Source of the DNA: JAGPKI01 sp052034135
Lineage (GTDB): Bacteria > Caldisericota > Caldisericia > UBA6126 > JAGPKI01
DNA: 64,000 nt
Reading direction: 5' to 3'
Assembly: GCA_052034135.1 (NCBI GenBank)
Contig: JBPOJC010000005.1
Coordinates: 1-64,000, forward strand
Below are positions 15,601 through 23,305 of the stretch, piece by piece. The position numbers were made by a program, and so were the translations under genes. Within the stretch, counting starts at the first letter, position 1; the number at the start of each line of letters is the position of its first letter. The notes below the pieces were generated by a model. That model did no database searches, was not told the DNA's origin, and saw only the letters and a list, made by a program, of their open reading frames with translations.

Positions 15601-16359
15601 CGACTAATTGTACCAGCATCTGACTCTATATCAATTTTGAAGTCAATAGTAAAGCTATATAATCAAAGATTTGAAAAGGTTTTAGGGAAATTACCTTTTA
15701 ATATTGGTTTACTCGTTTCAAAGAGGAAGTTTCCACTCTATGTTTTATTAGATACTGGAGAAAGATTATTTCATGCTAAAGAGTTTAAGAAGCCTGAAAT
15801 GATGGATGCATGGTGGGATATAAATGATCTTAGGAATGACGAATTTTACAGTTTTTATCCAGTAACAAAATTTGAAGATCAAAAATACAATCTTGATGAT
15901 TTAGTTCCATTATCTAAAGGCAAAATCTATTCTTTATATCCTGGATATTTTGACTTTGACTTAATCCTTGGTACACAAGATAGATACAATATTACCTACA
16001 ATGAGAAAAGAAGAGCTAATAACGATTACATGCTATTTTCTAAAAGACCTTGTTATTTTTATCAATTTCCACAGATGATTGACTTATGGGAAATTCTTAA
16101 TAATAATCTCTCAAGCTCTCAAATTAACTTTATTGAAGAATCATTAACAAATAAACTGCGAGAATGGCGCAATGTTAATGAACCTATAAAAAATGATGTA
16201 TTCAGAAAGTTTGTAGAGGCAACAATAAAAGATGCATTTAGCAGTAACTGGGATAAATTAGAAAAGGAGACCAAAGATTTTATTTTAAACTCTGCTTACA
16301 ATGGGTTTTTACTTGATACCATAGTTTTATTTAATCATACTATAAAGAAGGGAGAATAA
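12676..16359 (+). CDS. csx11: AbiEii nucleotidyltransferase toxin fused in frame to Csx11 (Cas10-like)
   Basis: A single uninterrupted frame of 1227 codons starts at GTG, sharing GTGA with the abiEi stop. Residues 1-~255 are an AbiEii nucleotidyltransferase: GGT at 43-45, SDDLDF at 58-63, KIDIT near 125-129, and RPRDLYDVWYMW at 178-189. These match the GS/GT...DxD active-site layout of the toxin family. Residues ~256-1227 match Csx11: HD motif LLHDIGK (H278, D279), WDHSHSTASLFKSA, CPIC/CDVC zinc-finger pairs (about 629-632 and 644-647), a palm-like ALLTLSFDLDKWLDG, and the late LPFNIGLL...FPLYVLLDTGERL segment. No GGDD motif is seen where the cyclase palm would be. GAGGAGGT at 13426-13433 and ATG at 13441 could start free Csx11 of 972 residues, the family's usual size. 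Domain calls are strong; expression as a fusion is inferred. Confidence 0.88.
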   Translation: MISKNEIPQKAREKEVPESTIERDYVQNWLLMALSSLPLVLKGGTGIRKVYVEDYRFSDDLDFTLLNRIDEDELREIIEKSVEKAREESGINFSRDIGFCKNDNGFEADVYFQLMQTGSNRTSVKIDITNCENERILLPVDIKKIIHPYSDDLNAEVKVYALEEMITEKIRSLFQRTRPRDLYDVWYMWDKVDRRKIFKILPEKFKSKNVEMDIKDFEQRKNDFEGAWKNSLGHQLKELPEFENVFLTVFEEVKKMLIDIISNNKENILIGEIGALLHDIGKCHPDFIRVQSLEHETNFVHENIDKFLKPELIDTLKKVKIKFDNEEKSVYDLIRYHHDAKGTLLKYLEKCDRLDSADDKGVVRKKQSKDDTIICSPFGFSKEKIDLQCLQKRLNDLESNLIGLFQNYVSGSLDIVCFRKCLMNNLNTTFSCALGETRIPANDVTLWDHSHSTASLFKSALCAMVLGEKPDKDKLQWRIFGFCWDGIGFINKGKEVADILQRKKIIDEMKRKLKDKFEEEIPIGNVIYEDNNGIYFTFPALNNNSEALAKECAKIGLDIIRKDSNDEIWPFFTLSKPHRTLTILTEELKFASKERAIPKMTPTLFIEGNGEITLDNPEIDTPKDGWDICPICRLRAKLEDDDRCDVCKERKKGRLDSWLSSRENTIWIDEVADDNNRIALLTLSFDLDKWLDGTMIGTIFSQTLEDWKNSKDAIKFFSNKQNEQKLKSKGININDAPINLSKNCLKIITDEDPLKKDPSKDPAFKSELINTFYEDVKSTQNEKDENYIEKFIDNLKVRVGPEPFNSSNLQKVIFTQNPSPARLYRIWKETDEFFGLVTKDIKGGIYSRKRKRLHFSADNNALKVKIDLESIENTPLENTPLIIKINGLKPESILVIHTSGGEFYTIESLEKFKYGDKSGPDVVKDALSKGLYWISEEDKPDINLLKNGQNIKINGILSEEDYYPIIEITKSPLSMRLIVPASDSISILKSIVKLYNQRFEKVLGKLPFNIGLLVSKRKFPLYVLLDTGERLFHAKEFKKPEMMDAWWDINDLRNDEFYSFYPVTKFEDQKYNLDDLVPLSKGKIYSLYPGYFDFDLILGTQDRYNITYNEKRRANNDYMLFSKRPCYFYQFPQMIDLWEILNNNLSSSQINFIEESLTNKLREWRNVNEPIKNDVFRKFVEATIKDAFSSNWDKLEKETKDFILNSAYNGFLLDTIVLFNHTIKKGE
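13426..13443 (+). promoter_or_regulatory. Internal Shine-Dalgarno and ATG at the AbiEii/Csx11 junction
   Basis: GAGGAGGT (13426-13433) is a near-perfect anti-16S complement, and ATG at 13441 lies eight bases after GGAGG in the frame of the fusion. It falls exactly where the AbiEii homology ends and the Csx11 homology begins (codon 256). An internal start here would make separate Csx11. It may be the original csx11 ribosome site, preserved when the toxin gene lost its stop. Confidence 0.65.
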
Positions 16360-16364
16360 TTAAA

Positions 16365-17270
16365 ATGGATGTACCTAAAAAATATTTTGCAATAACTCTT
16401 GATCCTGTACATATCGGGGCTGGCGGATATAGACTTGGTTTTGTAGATAATACTATAGTAAGGGAACCAGCTACTGATATACCTAAAATTCCTGGGACAT
16501 CACTGGCAGGTGTAATAAGAGCGTTTGCAGAGTTAGTTAAAACAGAGGATGATAAGATAGCTGATACAGAGAAGAAATTCAAGAATATAAATATTGAAAC
16601 AGCATTCGGTGATGAAAATAAACAGGGAATGTTAAGGTTCTATGATGGACAGATAATCTTTTTCCCAGTATCTTCAATTGAGGGGACAGTCTGGATAACT
16701 ACAAAAGAATTACTTGAATACTGGCTTGGAGACATGAAGGATGAACAAGGCAAGAAAATTACAATTCCATATGAAGTGCAAGATAAAGCATATGCAGTAA
16801 AAGGAGTTAATCCTGAAGCATTAAAGCTTGGATTAAATCTTGGATGGCTATTGCTGGAGATTCAGAATATTACTGGAGGGAAAGAAGTTGTACTGCCATC
16901 AGAATTAGAGAATTTCTTAAAAAGGATTGTAGTCGTTTCAGATAAGCTATTTTCTCATCTGGTAAATGACAATTTAGAAGTGAGAACATCTGTAAAAATC
17001 GATCCAAAGACAGGGACAGCATCTGAAGGAGCATTGTTTACATACGAAGCCATACCAAGAGGAACTATATTAGGATTTGAAATGGTTATAGATACAAGAA
17101 GGGAAAATGTAGATGATATTGAAACATTAATTAAAGCCACGTTTCCTTATTTAAAGCTTCTTGGTGTAGGTGGACTGGGAACACGAGGTTTTGGAAGGAT
17201 TAATATGTTTGGAATAAATGAAAATAATGCTCAATCCTCAAAAGGAGGAAAAGTAAATGATAAATCTTGA
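16365..17270 (+). CDS. cmr4: Cmr4, backbone RAMP and target-RNA nuclease subunit
   Basis: This 301-residue RAMP has DPVHIGAGG, VDNTIVREPATDIPKIPGTSLAG near the N-terminus and GVGGLGTRGFGRI near the C-terminus, all typical of Cmr4. In the family an aspartate in the segment before the IxRE motif is the RNA-cleaving residue; D28 here is in the right place. Several copies of Cmr4 line the guide RNA in type III-B complexes. AAGGGAG precedes the ATG. It follows csx11 by five bases and overlaps cmr5 by 14 bases. Confidence 0.92.
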   Translation: MDVPKKYFAITLDPVHIGAGGYRLGFVDNTIVREPATDIPKIPGTSLAGVIRAFAELVKTEDDKIADTEKKFKNINIETAFGDENKQGMLRFYDGQIIFFPVSSIEGTVWITTKELLEYWLGDMKDEQGKKITIPYEVQDKAYAVKGVNPEALKLGLNLGWLLLEIQNITGGKEVVLPSELENFLKRIVVVSDKLFSHLVNDNLEVRTSVKIDPKTGTASEGALFTYEAIPRGTILGFEMVIDTRRENVDDIETLIKATFPYLKLLGVGGLGTRGFGRINMFGINENNAQSSKGGKVNDKS

Positions 17271-17652
17271 TTATTTATGCACAAAAATTGGTCAGGAAAT
17301 AGGAGAAATGAAAAAGGAAAGAAATGAATCTACTCTTAGTACTCTTAGGAAGGCTCTTGGTATTTTACAAGAAGATGGAGTTTATGCAATGTTTCTTTGG
17401 CTTGAAAAAGAAAATAGTGGGATAAGAAAAAAATTAACTACCGAGCTAAATGGTAGTGATATAGTTAAAAAATATCTTTTACAAAATTCAGAGGGTTTTC
17501 GTGACGATTTTAAAGAATTTTGTAAAGACCTTAGCGAGCTTTCTCAGGATATTGATAAACTATTCTTTCTTAAAAAGATACTTGAACGTTCATTAACTTA
17601 TGCTTTGTATCACGCAAAGATAAAAGGTGTCGAAAATGTGGCAGAGACTTGA
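17257..17652 (+). CDS. cmr5: Cmr5, small subunit of type III-B complex
   Basis: The 131-residue protein is all-helical by composition and has the size and position of Cmr5, the small subunit that stacks along the Cmr4 backbone. A C-terminal AlaTyr-rich helix (LTYALYHAKIKG) fits the family. AAAAGGAGG is eight bases before the ATG, within cmr4. Its 3' end overlaps the next RAMP gene. Identity rests on size, order and weak motif match. Confidence 0.78.
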   Translation: MINLDYLCTKIGQEIGEMKKERNESTLSTLRKALGILQEDGVYAMFLWLEKENSGIRKKLTTELNGSDIVKKYLLQNSEGFRDDFKEFCKDLSELSQDIDKLFFLKKILERSLTYALYHAKIKGVENVAET

Positions 17653-18574
17653 TATTGTTTTTGTTTTAAAGAGTCCATTACATATTGGTTATCTCCCATT
17701 TAGAGGTTTGGTAATATCTCCTACAAGATATTATGTCCCTGGTAGGAATTTCTGGGGTGCGATAACAAAAAGATTGAAAGAAAACTTGTATGAAAATCCT
17801 GTAGAGGAATATAAAAAAATAGGTGAACAGATTAAAGAAAACTTTAGATTTTCATATTTTTATTTATACGATGGAGAAACTATTTTTATCCCTAAATATA
17901 ACGAGGAGGGATTAACTTTTGGAGATAAAAAGCAAATAGATAAATTTCAATTTGAATATAGATTTATAGGTAGTAGAGTTTTAACTGCTATAAATAGTGA
18001 TTCAGGGACGGCAAAAGACGAAAGTCTTCATGAAATAGAGTTTATAAAAGATAAGTTTAGTGATGATGGAGACCGTATTAAAGATACAAAAATCATTGGT
18101 TGTATCTGGGTAAAAGAAAATTCTAAGATTCAGGATTACGAAGTTAAAATTGAAAATAATGGGATTTTTGTAAATGAATTTAACCTTATTGAAGAATTAA
18201 CTCTTGGTGGAGAGCAAGGGTATGGTTTTGGTTTAGTGGGGGTAGAGGCTATCTTAAACAAGAAATTATTTCCAATAGACAGTTTAGACAATGAAGACGT
18301 TAAAATAAGTTTAGAAAAAGATAAACCGATTCTATCCCATCTTAAATATGATAAGAAAATTCCTTTTAAAGGTGACTTAGAACTCTTAACTGGTAGAGGT
18401 TATTTTGATGTTGAGAGAGAAAACAGTTTAGAAAGAGGATATAAAGAAAATCCTGGTAATGTGCTTTCTAATATAAATTATTACTTCTCTCCTGGTACAA
18501 TTATTAATTTTGAAAATGATAGAAAATATAGTATTGGCTGGAATGGAATTTTATTAATGAATGATAATCAATGA
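17636..18574 (+). CDS. RAMP-superfamily protein, Cmr3/Csx10-like
   Basis: The 312-residue product begins MWQRLDIVFVLKSPLHIGY, the usual first strand of RAMP proteins. It continues with VPGRNFWGAITKRL (the PGS-type loop) and LGGEQGYGFGLVGV, the glycine-rich motif. The single GG...GYGFG loop and overall size resemble Cmr3 or Csx10. A GTG at 17627 is in frame, but AAAGGTG is correctly spaced for the ATG at 17636, which I therefore chose. It is the last gene of the operon. No cas6, cas1 or cas2 follows, and no repeat array is found downstream. Confidence 0.75.
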   Translation: MWQRLDIVFVLKSPLHIGYLPFRGLVISPTRYYVPGRNFWGAITKRLKENLYENPVEEYKKIGEQIKENFRFSYFYLYDGETIFIPKYNEEGLTFGDKKQIDKFQFEYRFIGSRVLTAINSDSGTAKDESLHEIEFIKDKFSDDGDRIKDTKIIGCIWVKENSKIQDYEVKIENNGIFVNEFNLIEELTLGGEQGYGFGLVGVEAILNKKLFPIDSLDNEDVKISLEKDKPILSHLKYDKKIPFKGDLELLTGRGYFDVERENSLERGYKENPGNVLSNINYYFSPGTIINFENDRKYSIGWNGILLMNDNQ

Positions 18575-18934
18575 AACCTACAGAACTTTTGCTTTCAAAG
18601 CAAAGCATATTTAGTTGATTAGCATTGAAGAGTAGAACATACCTTGCGGGAACAGGGTTATCCTAATAATACTTCTACAACAAAATTTTAAGGAATTTTT
18701 TTCAATCTTTAAAGACTAATAATATGAGTGAAGCAATAATAATAGCTTTAATTGAATAGTATCAGTAAATATTTTATTATTTAATGTTTTTCACTCATAT
18801 CTGATGTTTTATTTAAAAATTACGTTTAAATAATTTCAATTTTAAAATATAAAAATAAAAATTGATTTATAATATTTAAGCATTAAACGAACAAGCTTCA
18901 AGAATTATAAATTTTAGCATAGGAGGAGATTAAA
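18575..18934. other. Intergenic stretch after the CRISPR operon
   Basis: A+T-rich, with one long-range inverted repeat: ATGAGTGAA (about 18724) with TTCACTCAT (about 18790). No CRISPR repeats or genes are visible. Confidence 0.5.
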
Positions 18935-19261
18935 ATGGAGAAAACTACTTTAGGTTTAAGTGAAAATTTAGAAAGTCTTTTTTGTTACATTTTAGGTTGG
19001 ATAACAGGAATAATATTCTTGATTCTTGAAAAGAACAGCAAGTTTGTAAAATTTCATGCTCTACAATCAATTTTTACATTTCTACCCATATCGATAATAG
19101 GTGTAATATTTATGTGGATCCCAATAGTAGGAGTGGTTATTAACTGGATATTGTCGATTATCTCCTTTATATTGTGGATATTACTAATGTACAAAGCATA
19201 TCAAGGTGAAAAATATAAACTTCCAATTGTTGGAGATTTTGCAGAAAAAGAAATAAAATAA
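18935..19261 (+). CDS. DUF4870-family small membrane protein
   Basis: This 108-residue protein has three hydrophobic segments. It carries the family pattern ENLESLFCYILGWITGIIFL, then FVKFHALQSI and a C-terminal MYKAYQGEKYKLPIVGDFAEK. DUF4870/Tic20-like proteins are small integral membrane proteins without a settled function. AGGAGGA lies before the ATG. It stands alone between the CRISPR operon and the minus-strand lgt block. Confidence 0.85.
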   Translation: MEKTTLGLSENLESLFCYILGWITGIIFLILEKNSKFVKFHALQSIFTFLPISIIGVIFMWIPIVGVVINWILSIISFILWILLMYKAYQGEKYKLPIVGDFAEKEIK

Positions 19262-19322
19262 TTTATATCTTTATAATAGCAAAAAGCATGTTAAAATAAG
19301 CTTTAATCAGTGAAAAAGTATA

Positions 19323-20159
19323 TTATTTTATTTCAATTACGTTTGAGTCTTCATCAAAGGGTGGAGTCTGGTCTACTATAAAGCCATATTTGAACTTTTC
19401 AAATCCCTCTACTTCTCTGATTTGCTCTCTTCCAGTAAGCAATGCAAGAAGTACAATTCCCATTGGCACGATCAGAAAAGTTGAATATTGGTTTAGTGAT
19501 AAATTAAAAGGAGGAAATCTTGGAACTGCTCTTAAGAATTCAATAAAAAATGTTAATATGCCATAAAATATAAGTGCCCATGAGAAAGTTTTACCATAGA
19601 ACTTCTTGTTAGAATCAATCCTCAGAAGTATAAAGAAAATAATAAATGCACCAATAGAAGTGAACAATTGGGTTGGGTAGCGTGGATAGTCAAAAGGACT
19701 AAATCTAAAACCAATCAATGAATTTGTAGGTAACCCAACACAGCAACCATTTAGGAAGCAACCAATTCTGCCAATTGCATAGCCTAAAGTTGTTCCTATT
19801 GATAATACATCAAGCAATGCCCAGTAATTTACTTTTCTTCTTTTTGCAAACCAGTATGTTATAAGTACTCCAGCAACAACTATCCCAATAAAAGATAATC
19901 CTTCACCGCCATTCCTTATTATCTCAATTGGATTACTTAAAAAATAGAAAAAGCCATTTGTCAATATATAAAAAAGCTTTGCTCCAATCAATCCTCCTAT
20001 TATTAAATAGAGCAAGAGGTCGAGGAGATCGTCTTCACTTAAGCCTATTTTTTTTGCTCTTTTTATTATAGAAAGGAAACCAACAATTATACCTATGGCA
20101 ATAAGTAAACCATAACTTCTTAAAACAAAAGGTCCAAAATGAGCTATTTCTGGATACAC
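19323..20159 (-). CDS. lgt: Lgt, prolipoprotein diacylglyceryl transferase
   Basis: This ~278-residue integral membrane enzyme transfers diacylglyceryl from phosphatidylglycerol to the lipobox cysteine of prolipoproteins. The diagnostic GRIGCFLNGCC motif is present, along with HFGPFVLRSYGLL at the start, FSPFDYPRYPTQLF, and many membrane helices. A TTG further upstream opens the same frame, but AAGGAGG (complement of 20168-20174) is spaced eight bases from the GTG at 20159, which gives VYPEIAHFGP as the N-terminus. The ribosome site overlaps the end of the upstream alpha-oxoamine synthase gene. Lipoproteins it could serve are encoded at 46641 and 56033. Confidence 0.95.
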   Translation of the reverse strand: MYPEIAHFGPFVLRSYGLLIAIGIIVGFLSIIKRAKKIGLSEDDLLDLLLYLIIGGLIGAKLFYILTNGFFYFLSNPIEIIRNGGEGLSFIGIVVAGVLITYWFAKRRKVNYWALLDVLSIGTTLGYAIGRIGCFLNGCCVGLPTNSLIGFRFSPFDYPRYPTQLFTSIGAFIIFFILLRIDSNKKFYGKTFSWALIFYGILTFFIEFLRAVPRFPPFNLSLNQYSTFLIVPMGIVLLALLTGREQIREVEGFEKFKYGFIVDQTPPFDEDSNVIEIK

Positions 20160-20172
20160 TTTTTTGTCCTCC

Positions 20173-21360
20173 TTATGCAATTTTAAATAGTTTATCTGCT
20201 TCTTTTAATGTATCAACCACAAAATCAATCTGCTCCTTATCCATAGATGCGGTTACATTCATTCGAAGACGAGAAGTATTTATTGGTACAGCAGGATGCA
20301 GAACAGGAAGAACGAATATATCTCTATCCTGCACAAAACGAGTAACTTTTAAGGTTTTTTCTTCTTCACCTATTATTAGTGGGACGATAGCTGTTTGAGA
20401 ATTAAGGGTATTGAATCCCGCTTTTTTAAGTTCATCAAGGAAATAATTAATATTATTAGATAATTTTTCAATGCGCCACTTTTCCTCTTCAATTACTTTA
20501 AATGAAGCTATTGCTGCTCCGCAAGCTGCTGGAGGCAAAGCCGCAGAGAAAACAAAAGCTCTTGCATTATGTTTTAGGTAATTTATAAGAATTTTGCTTC
20601 CTGCGATGTAACCACCCACCGAAGGAATAGCTTTACTGAGCGTACCCATGAGTATATCAATGTCATTATTTAAACCAAAGTATTCTTCAACACCTTTTCC
20701 ATTCTTTCCTAAGACGCCGAGTGAGTGAGCTTCATCAACCATGAGCAAAGCATTGTATTTACGTACTAAATCAAGTATTTCTGGAATGGGAGAAATATCT
20801 CCATCCATACTATATACAGCATCCACTATAACAACTCTTGTTCTATTATTAGATGTATTTTGAAGTTTCCTTTCAAGATCATTCAAGTCATTATGATTAA
20901 ATCGTAAAAATGCTGCCCCAGAGAGAAGACAACCATCAACTATACTTGCGTGATCAAGTTTATCACAAATAACCACGTCCCCTCTTCCAAAAAGCGTAGA
21001 AATTGATGTTAGATTTGTTACATATCCACTTGAAAAAACTACACAAGCCTCTCTGTTTTTGAATGAAGCAATAGTTTCTTCAAGCTCTTCATGTATTTTT
21101 TCTGTACCAGCTAATATTCTTACTCCGTGTGTCCCTGTGCCATATTTTTTAATTGCGTCGATTGCATACTTATTTATTAATGGATGCCCTATTAGACTTA
21201 AATAGCTATAGCTTGCAAGCATAAGCATTTTTCTACCATCTACGATTACATAAGGATCCTCAATACTTTCTATGCTTCTAAGATAAAAATATAAATTCGC
21301 ATTTTTAGTATTTTCATATCTTTGATTAAATTCAGTTAATTTTTTCAGAAAGTTTTCCAC
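20173..21360 (-). CDS. Alpha-oxoamine synthase (KBL/BioF family, PLP-dependent)
   Basis: The 395-residue protein belongs to the family containing 2-amino-3-ketobutyrate CoA ligase and 8-amino-7-oxononanoate synthase. It has GTGTHGVRILAGT, the PLP-binding DEAHSLGVLG and the catalytic lysine in MGTLSKAIPSVGGY. Both reactions condense an acyl-CoA with an amino acid and release CO2. There is no biotin gene or threonine dehydrogenase nearby to decide which. It starts at GTG and sits five bases after hutU, so amino acid degradation (Kbl) is slightly favoured by context. Confidence 0.88.
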   Translation of the reverse strand: MENFLKKLTEFNQRYENTKNANLYFYLRSIESIEDPYVIVDGRKMLMLASYSYLSLIGHPLINKYAIDAIKKYGTGTHGVRILAGTEKIHEELEETIASFKNREACVVFSSGYVTNLTSISTLFGRGDVVICDKLDHASIVDGCLLSGAAFLRFNHNDLNDLERKLQNTSNNRTRVVIVDAVYSMDGDISPIPEILDLVRKYNALLMVDEAHSLGVLGKNGKGVEEYFGLNNDIDILMGTLSKAIPSVGGYIAGSKILINYLKHNARAFVFSAALPPAACGAAIASFKVIEEEKWRIEKLSNNINYFLDELKKAGFNTLNSQTAIVPLIIGEEEKTLKVTRFVQDRDIFVLPVLHPAVPINTSRLRMNVTASMDKEQIDFVVDTLKEADKLFKIA

Positions 21361-21365
21361 CTAAA

Positions 21366-23018
21366 TTACTCTCCCATCATTGGTAGTTTTAAATTTTTTT
21401 CTTTTGCAGTTTTTATAGCGATTTCATAATTTGCATCGGCATGCCTTGCAACTCCGATTCCAGGATCAGTTGTTAGAACTTTTCTCAAGTGTTCTGCTTG
21501 CCTTGAGGAACCATCTGCTACAACAACCATTCCTGCATGTATTGAATTTCCAATTCCTACACCTCCTCCATGATGAACTGAAACCCATGTTGCCCCACTT
21601 ATTGCGTTAAGTAGTGCATTAAGTATAGGCCAATCTGCTATAGCATCAGAACCATCTTTCATTGCTTCAGTCTCCCTGTAGGGAGATGCTACGGATCCAG
21701 AATCAAGATGGTCTCTTCCTATAACGATAGGGCAACTAATCTCTCCCTTTTTTACTAAATCATTTATTCTGAGTCCAAACTCTGCTCGTTCTCCTAAGCC
21801 TAACCAGCAGATTCTCGCAGGGAGACCTTGAAAGTTGACCATTTTTTCAGCTTTTTCAATCCAACTTTTTAGATGAACATTGTCTGGAAATAATTCAAGT
21901 AAAGTCTTATCGGTAGTGTAAATATCATTAGGATCACCAGATAGAGCAACCCATCTAAAAGGTCCTTTCCCTTCACAAAATAAAGGTCTAATAAACTCCG
22001 GCACAAAACCTGGTATATCAAATGCATTACTAACACCATTTGATTTTGCCTGTGCTCTTATATTATTTCCATATTCAAAAACAATGCTACCTGCTTTTTT
22101 TAGTTCAAGCATAGCTTTAACATGTATTGCAATAGAATCTAATGCTCTTTTAATATATTCTTTTGGGTTTTCTACTCTTAATTTTAGTGCTTCCTCTAAT
22201 GAAATACCATTAGGCACATATCCATTAAGTGTGTCATGAGCTGAGGTTTGATCAGTTACAACATCCGGAACAATTCCTCGCCTCACAATTTCTGGAATAA
22301 TATCGGAAGCATTACCAATTAAACCAACCGAAAGTGGCAATTTATCCTTTTTCGCCCGTTCTATTTTTATGAGTGAACTATCGAGATCTGTTGAAAGTTC
22401 GTCAACATACCCCATGTCAAGTCTCCTTTTTGCTCTTTTTGGATCAACTTCTACAACTAAGCATACTCCGTCATTCATTGTAACAGCGAGAGGTTGAGCT
22501 CCCCCCATTCCTCCTAGTCCTGCAGTTAAAACAAATTTACCCTTCAAGCTTCCATTAAAATGTTTTTCAGATAAAGATGCAAGTGTTTCAAATGTACCTT
22601 GAAGTATGCCCTGCGTACCTATGTATATCCAACTTCCAGCAGTCATCTGTCCATACATTGTAAGTCCTAAGCTTTCGAGTCTTCGGAATTCATCCCAATT
22701 TGCCCATGCCGGAACAAGCATGGAGTTACTAATCAAAACTCTTGGAGCATCTAAACTCGTTTCAAAAATAGCTACTGGTTTACCTGATTGTATGAGTAAC
22801 GTTTCATCATTTTCAAGATTTTTTAAGCTTTCTACAATTTTATAAAAACAATCCCAGTTTCTCACAGCTTTACCAGTTCCACCATATACAATTAAGTTTT
22901 CAGGGTCTTCAGCAACTTCAGGATCCAAATTGTTCATAAGCATTCTTAATGCCGCCTCTTGCAACCAACTCTTACAACTTAGAGCATTGCCTCTATCGGC
23001 TTTAATATTATGCATCAT
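21366..23018 (-). CDS. hutU: HutU, urocanate hydratase
   Basis: This 550-residue enzyme converts urocanate to imidazolonepropionate in histidine breakdown, using tightly bound NAD+. Visible family segments are YGGTGKAVRNWDCF, MYGQMTAGSWIYIGTQGI, LTAGLGGMGGAQPLA (nucleotide binding), DHLDSGSVASPYRETE and HHGGGVGIG. The frame can begin at ATG 23024, but AAAGGAG is better spaced for the third codon at 23018. The usual hut partners (hutH, hutI, ftcD) are not in the window. It leads a minus-strand block with the alpha-oxoamine synthase and lgt. Confidence 0.95.
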   Translation of the reverse strand: MMHNIKADRGNALSCKSWLQEAALRMLMNNLDPEVAEDPENLIVYGGTGKAVRNWDCFYKIVESLKNLENDETLLIQSGKPVAIFETSLDAPRVLISNSMLVPAWANWDEFRRLESLGLTMYGQMTAGSWIYIGTQGILQGTFETLASLSEKHFNGSLKGKFVLTAGLGGMGGAQPLAVTMNDGVCLVVEVDPKRAKRRLDMGYVDELSTDLDSSLIKIERAKKDKLPLSVGLIGNASDIIPEIVRRGIVPDVVTDQTSAHDTLNGYVPNGISLEEALKLRVENPKEYIKRALDSIAIHVKAMLELKKAGSIVFEYGNNIRAQAKSNGVSNAFDIPGFVPEFIRPLFCEGKGPFRWVALSGDPNDIYTTDKTLLELFPDNVHLKSWIEKAEKMVNFQGLPARICWLGLGERAEFGLRINDLVKKGEISCPIVIGRDHLDSGSVASPYRETEAMKDGSDAIADWPILNALLNAISGATWVSVHHGGGVGIGNSIHAGMVVVADGSSRQAEHLRKVLTTDPGIGVARHADANYEIAIKTAKEKNLKLPMMGE

Positions 23019-23305
23019 TTTCATATCTCCTTTAAGTGCATATTTACTAATAATATTAAAATTTTGACACTCTTAATGTCTTGTTTGTAACTGTATTGTA
23101 CTTTTTTAAATTTTTGCTTCATTTCTTCTTTTGTTAAAAGCTCAAAGGTTTATATTTACTTATATTTACTTTTTCCATTTTACTTGTTCATAATCTCTTA
23201 TATTTTTAATATTATACCATTTCCTATTAACTTAACTTTATATTTCTATAAACTATGATAATACATTTATATTAAAACTCTTTTCTATTAATTCTTTGAG
23301 TATAT

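Noticed and set aside
18720..18800. Inverted repeat after the CRISPR operon as a terminator
   Set aside because: Nine-base arms are about 60 bases apart with no T-run; too loose.
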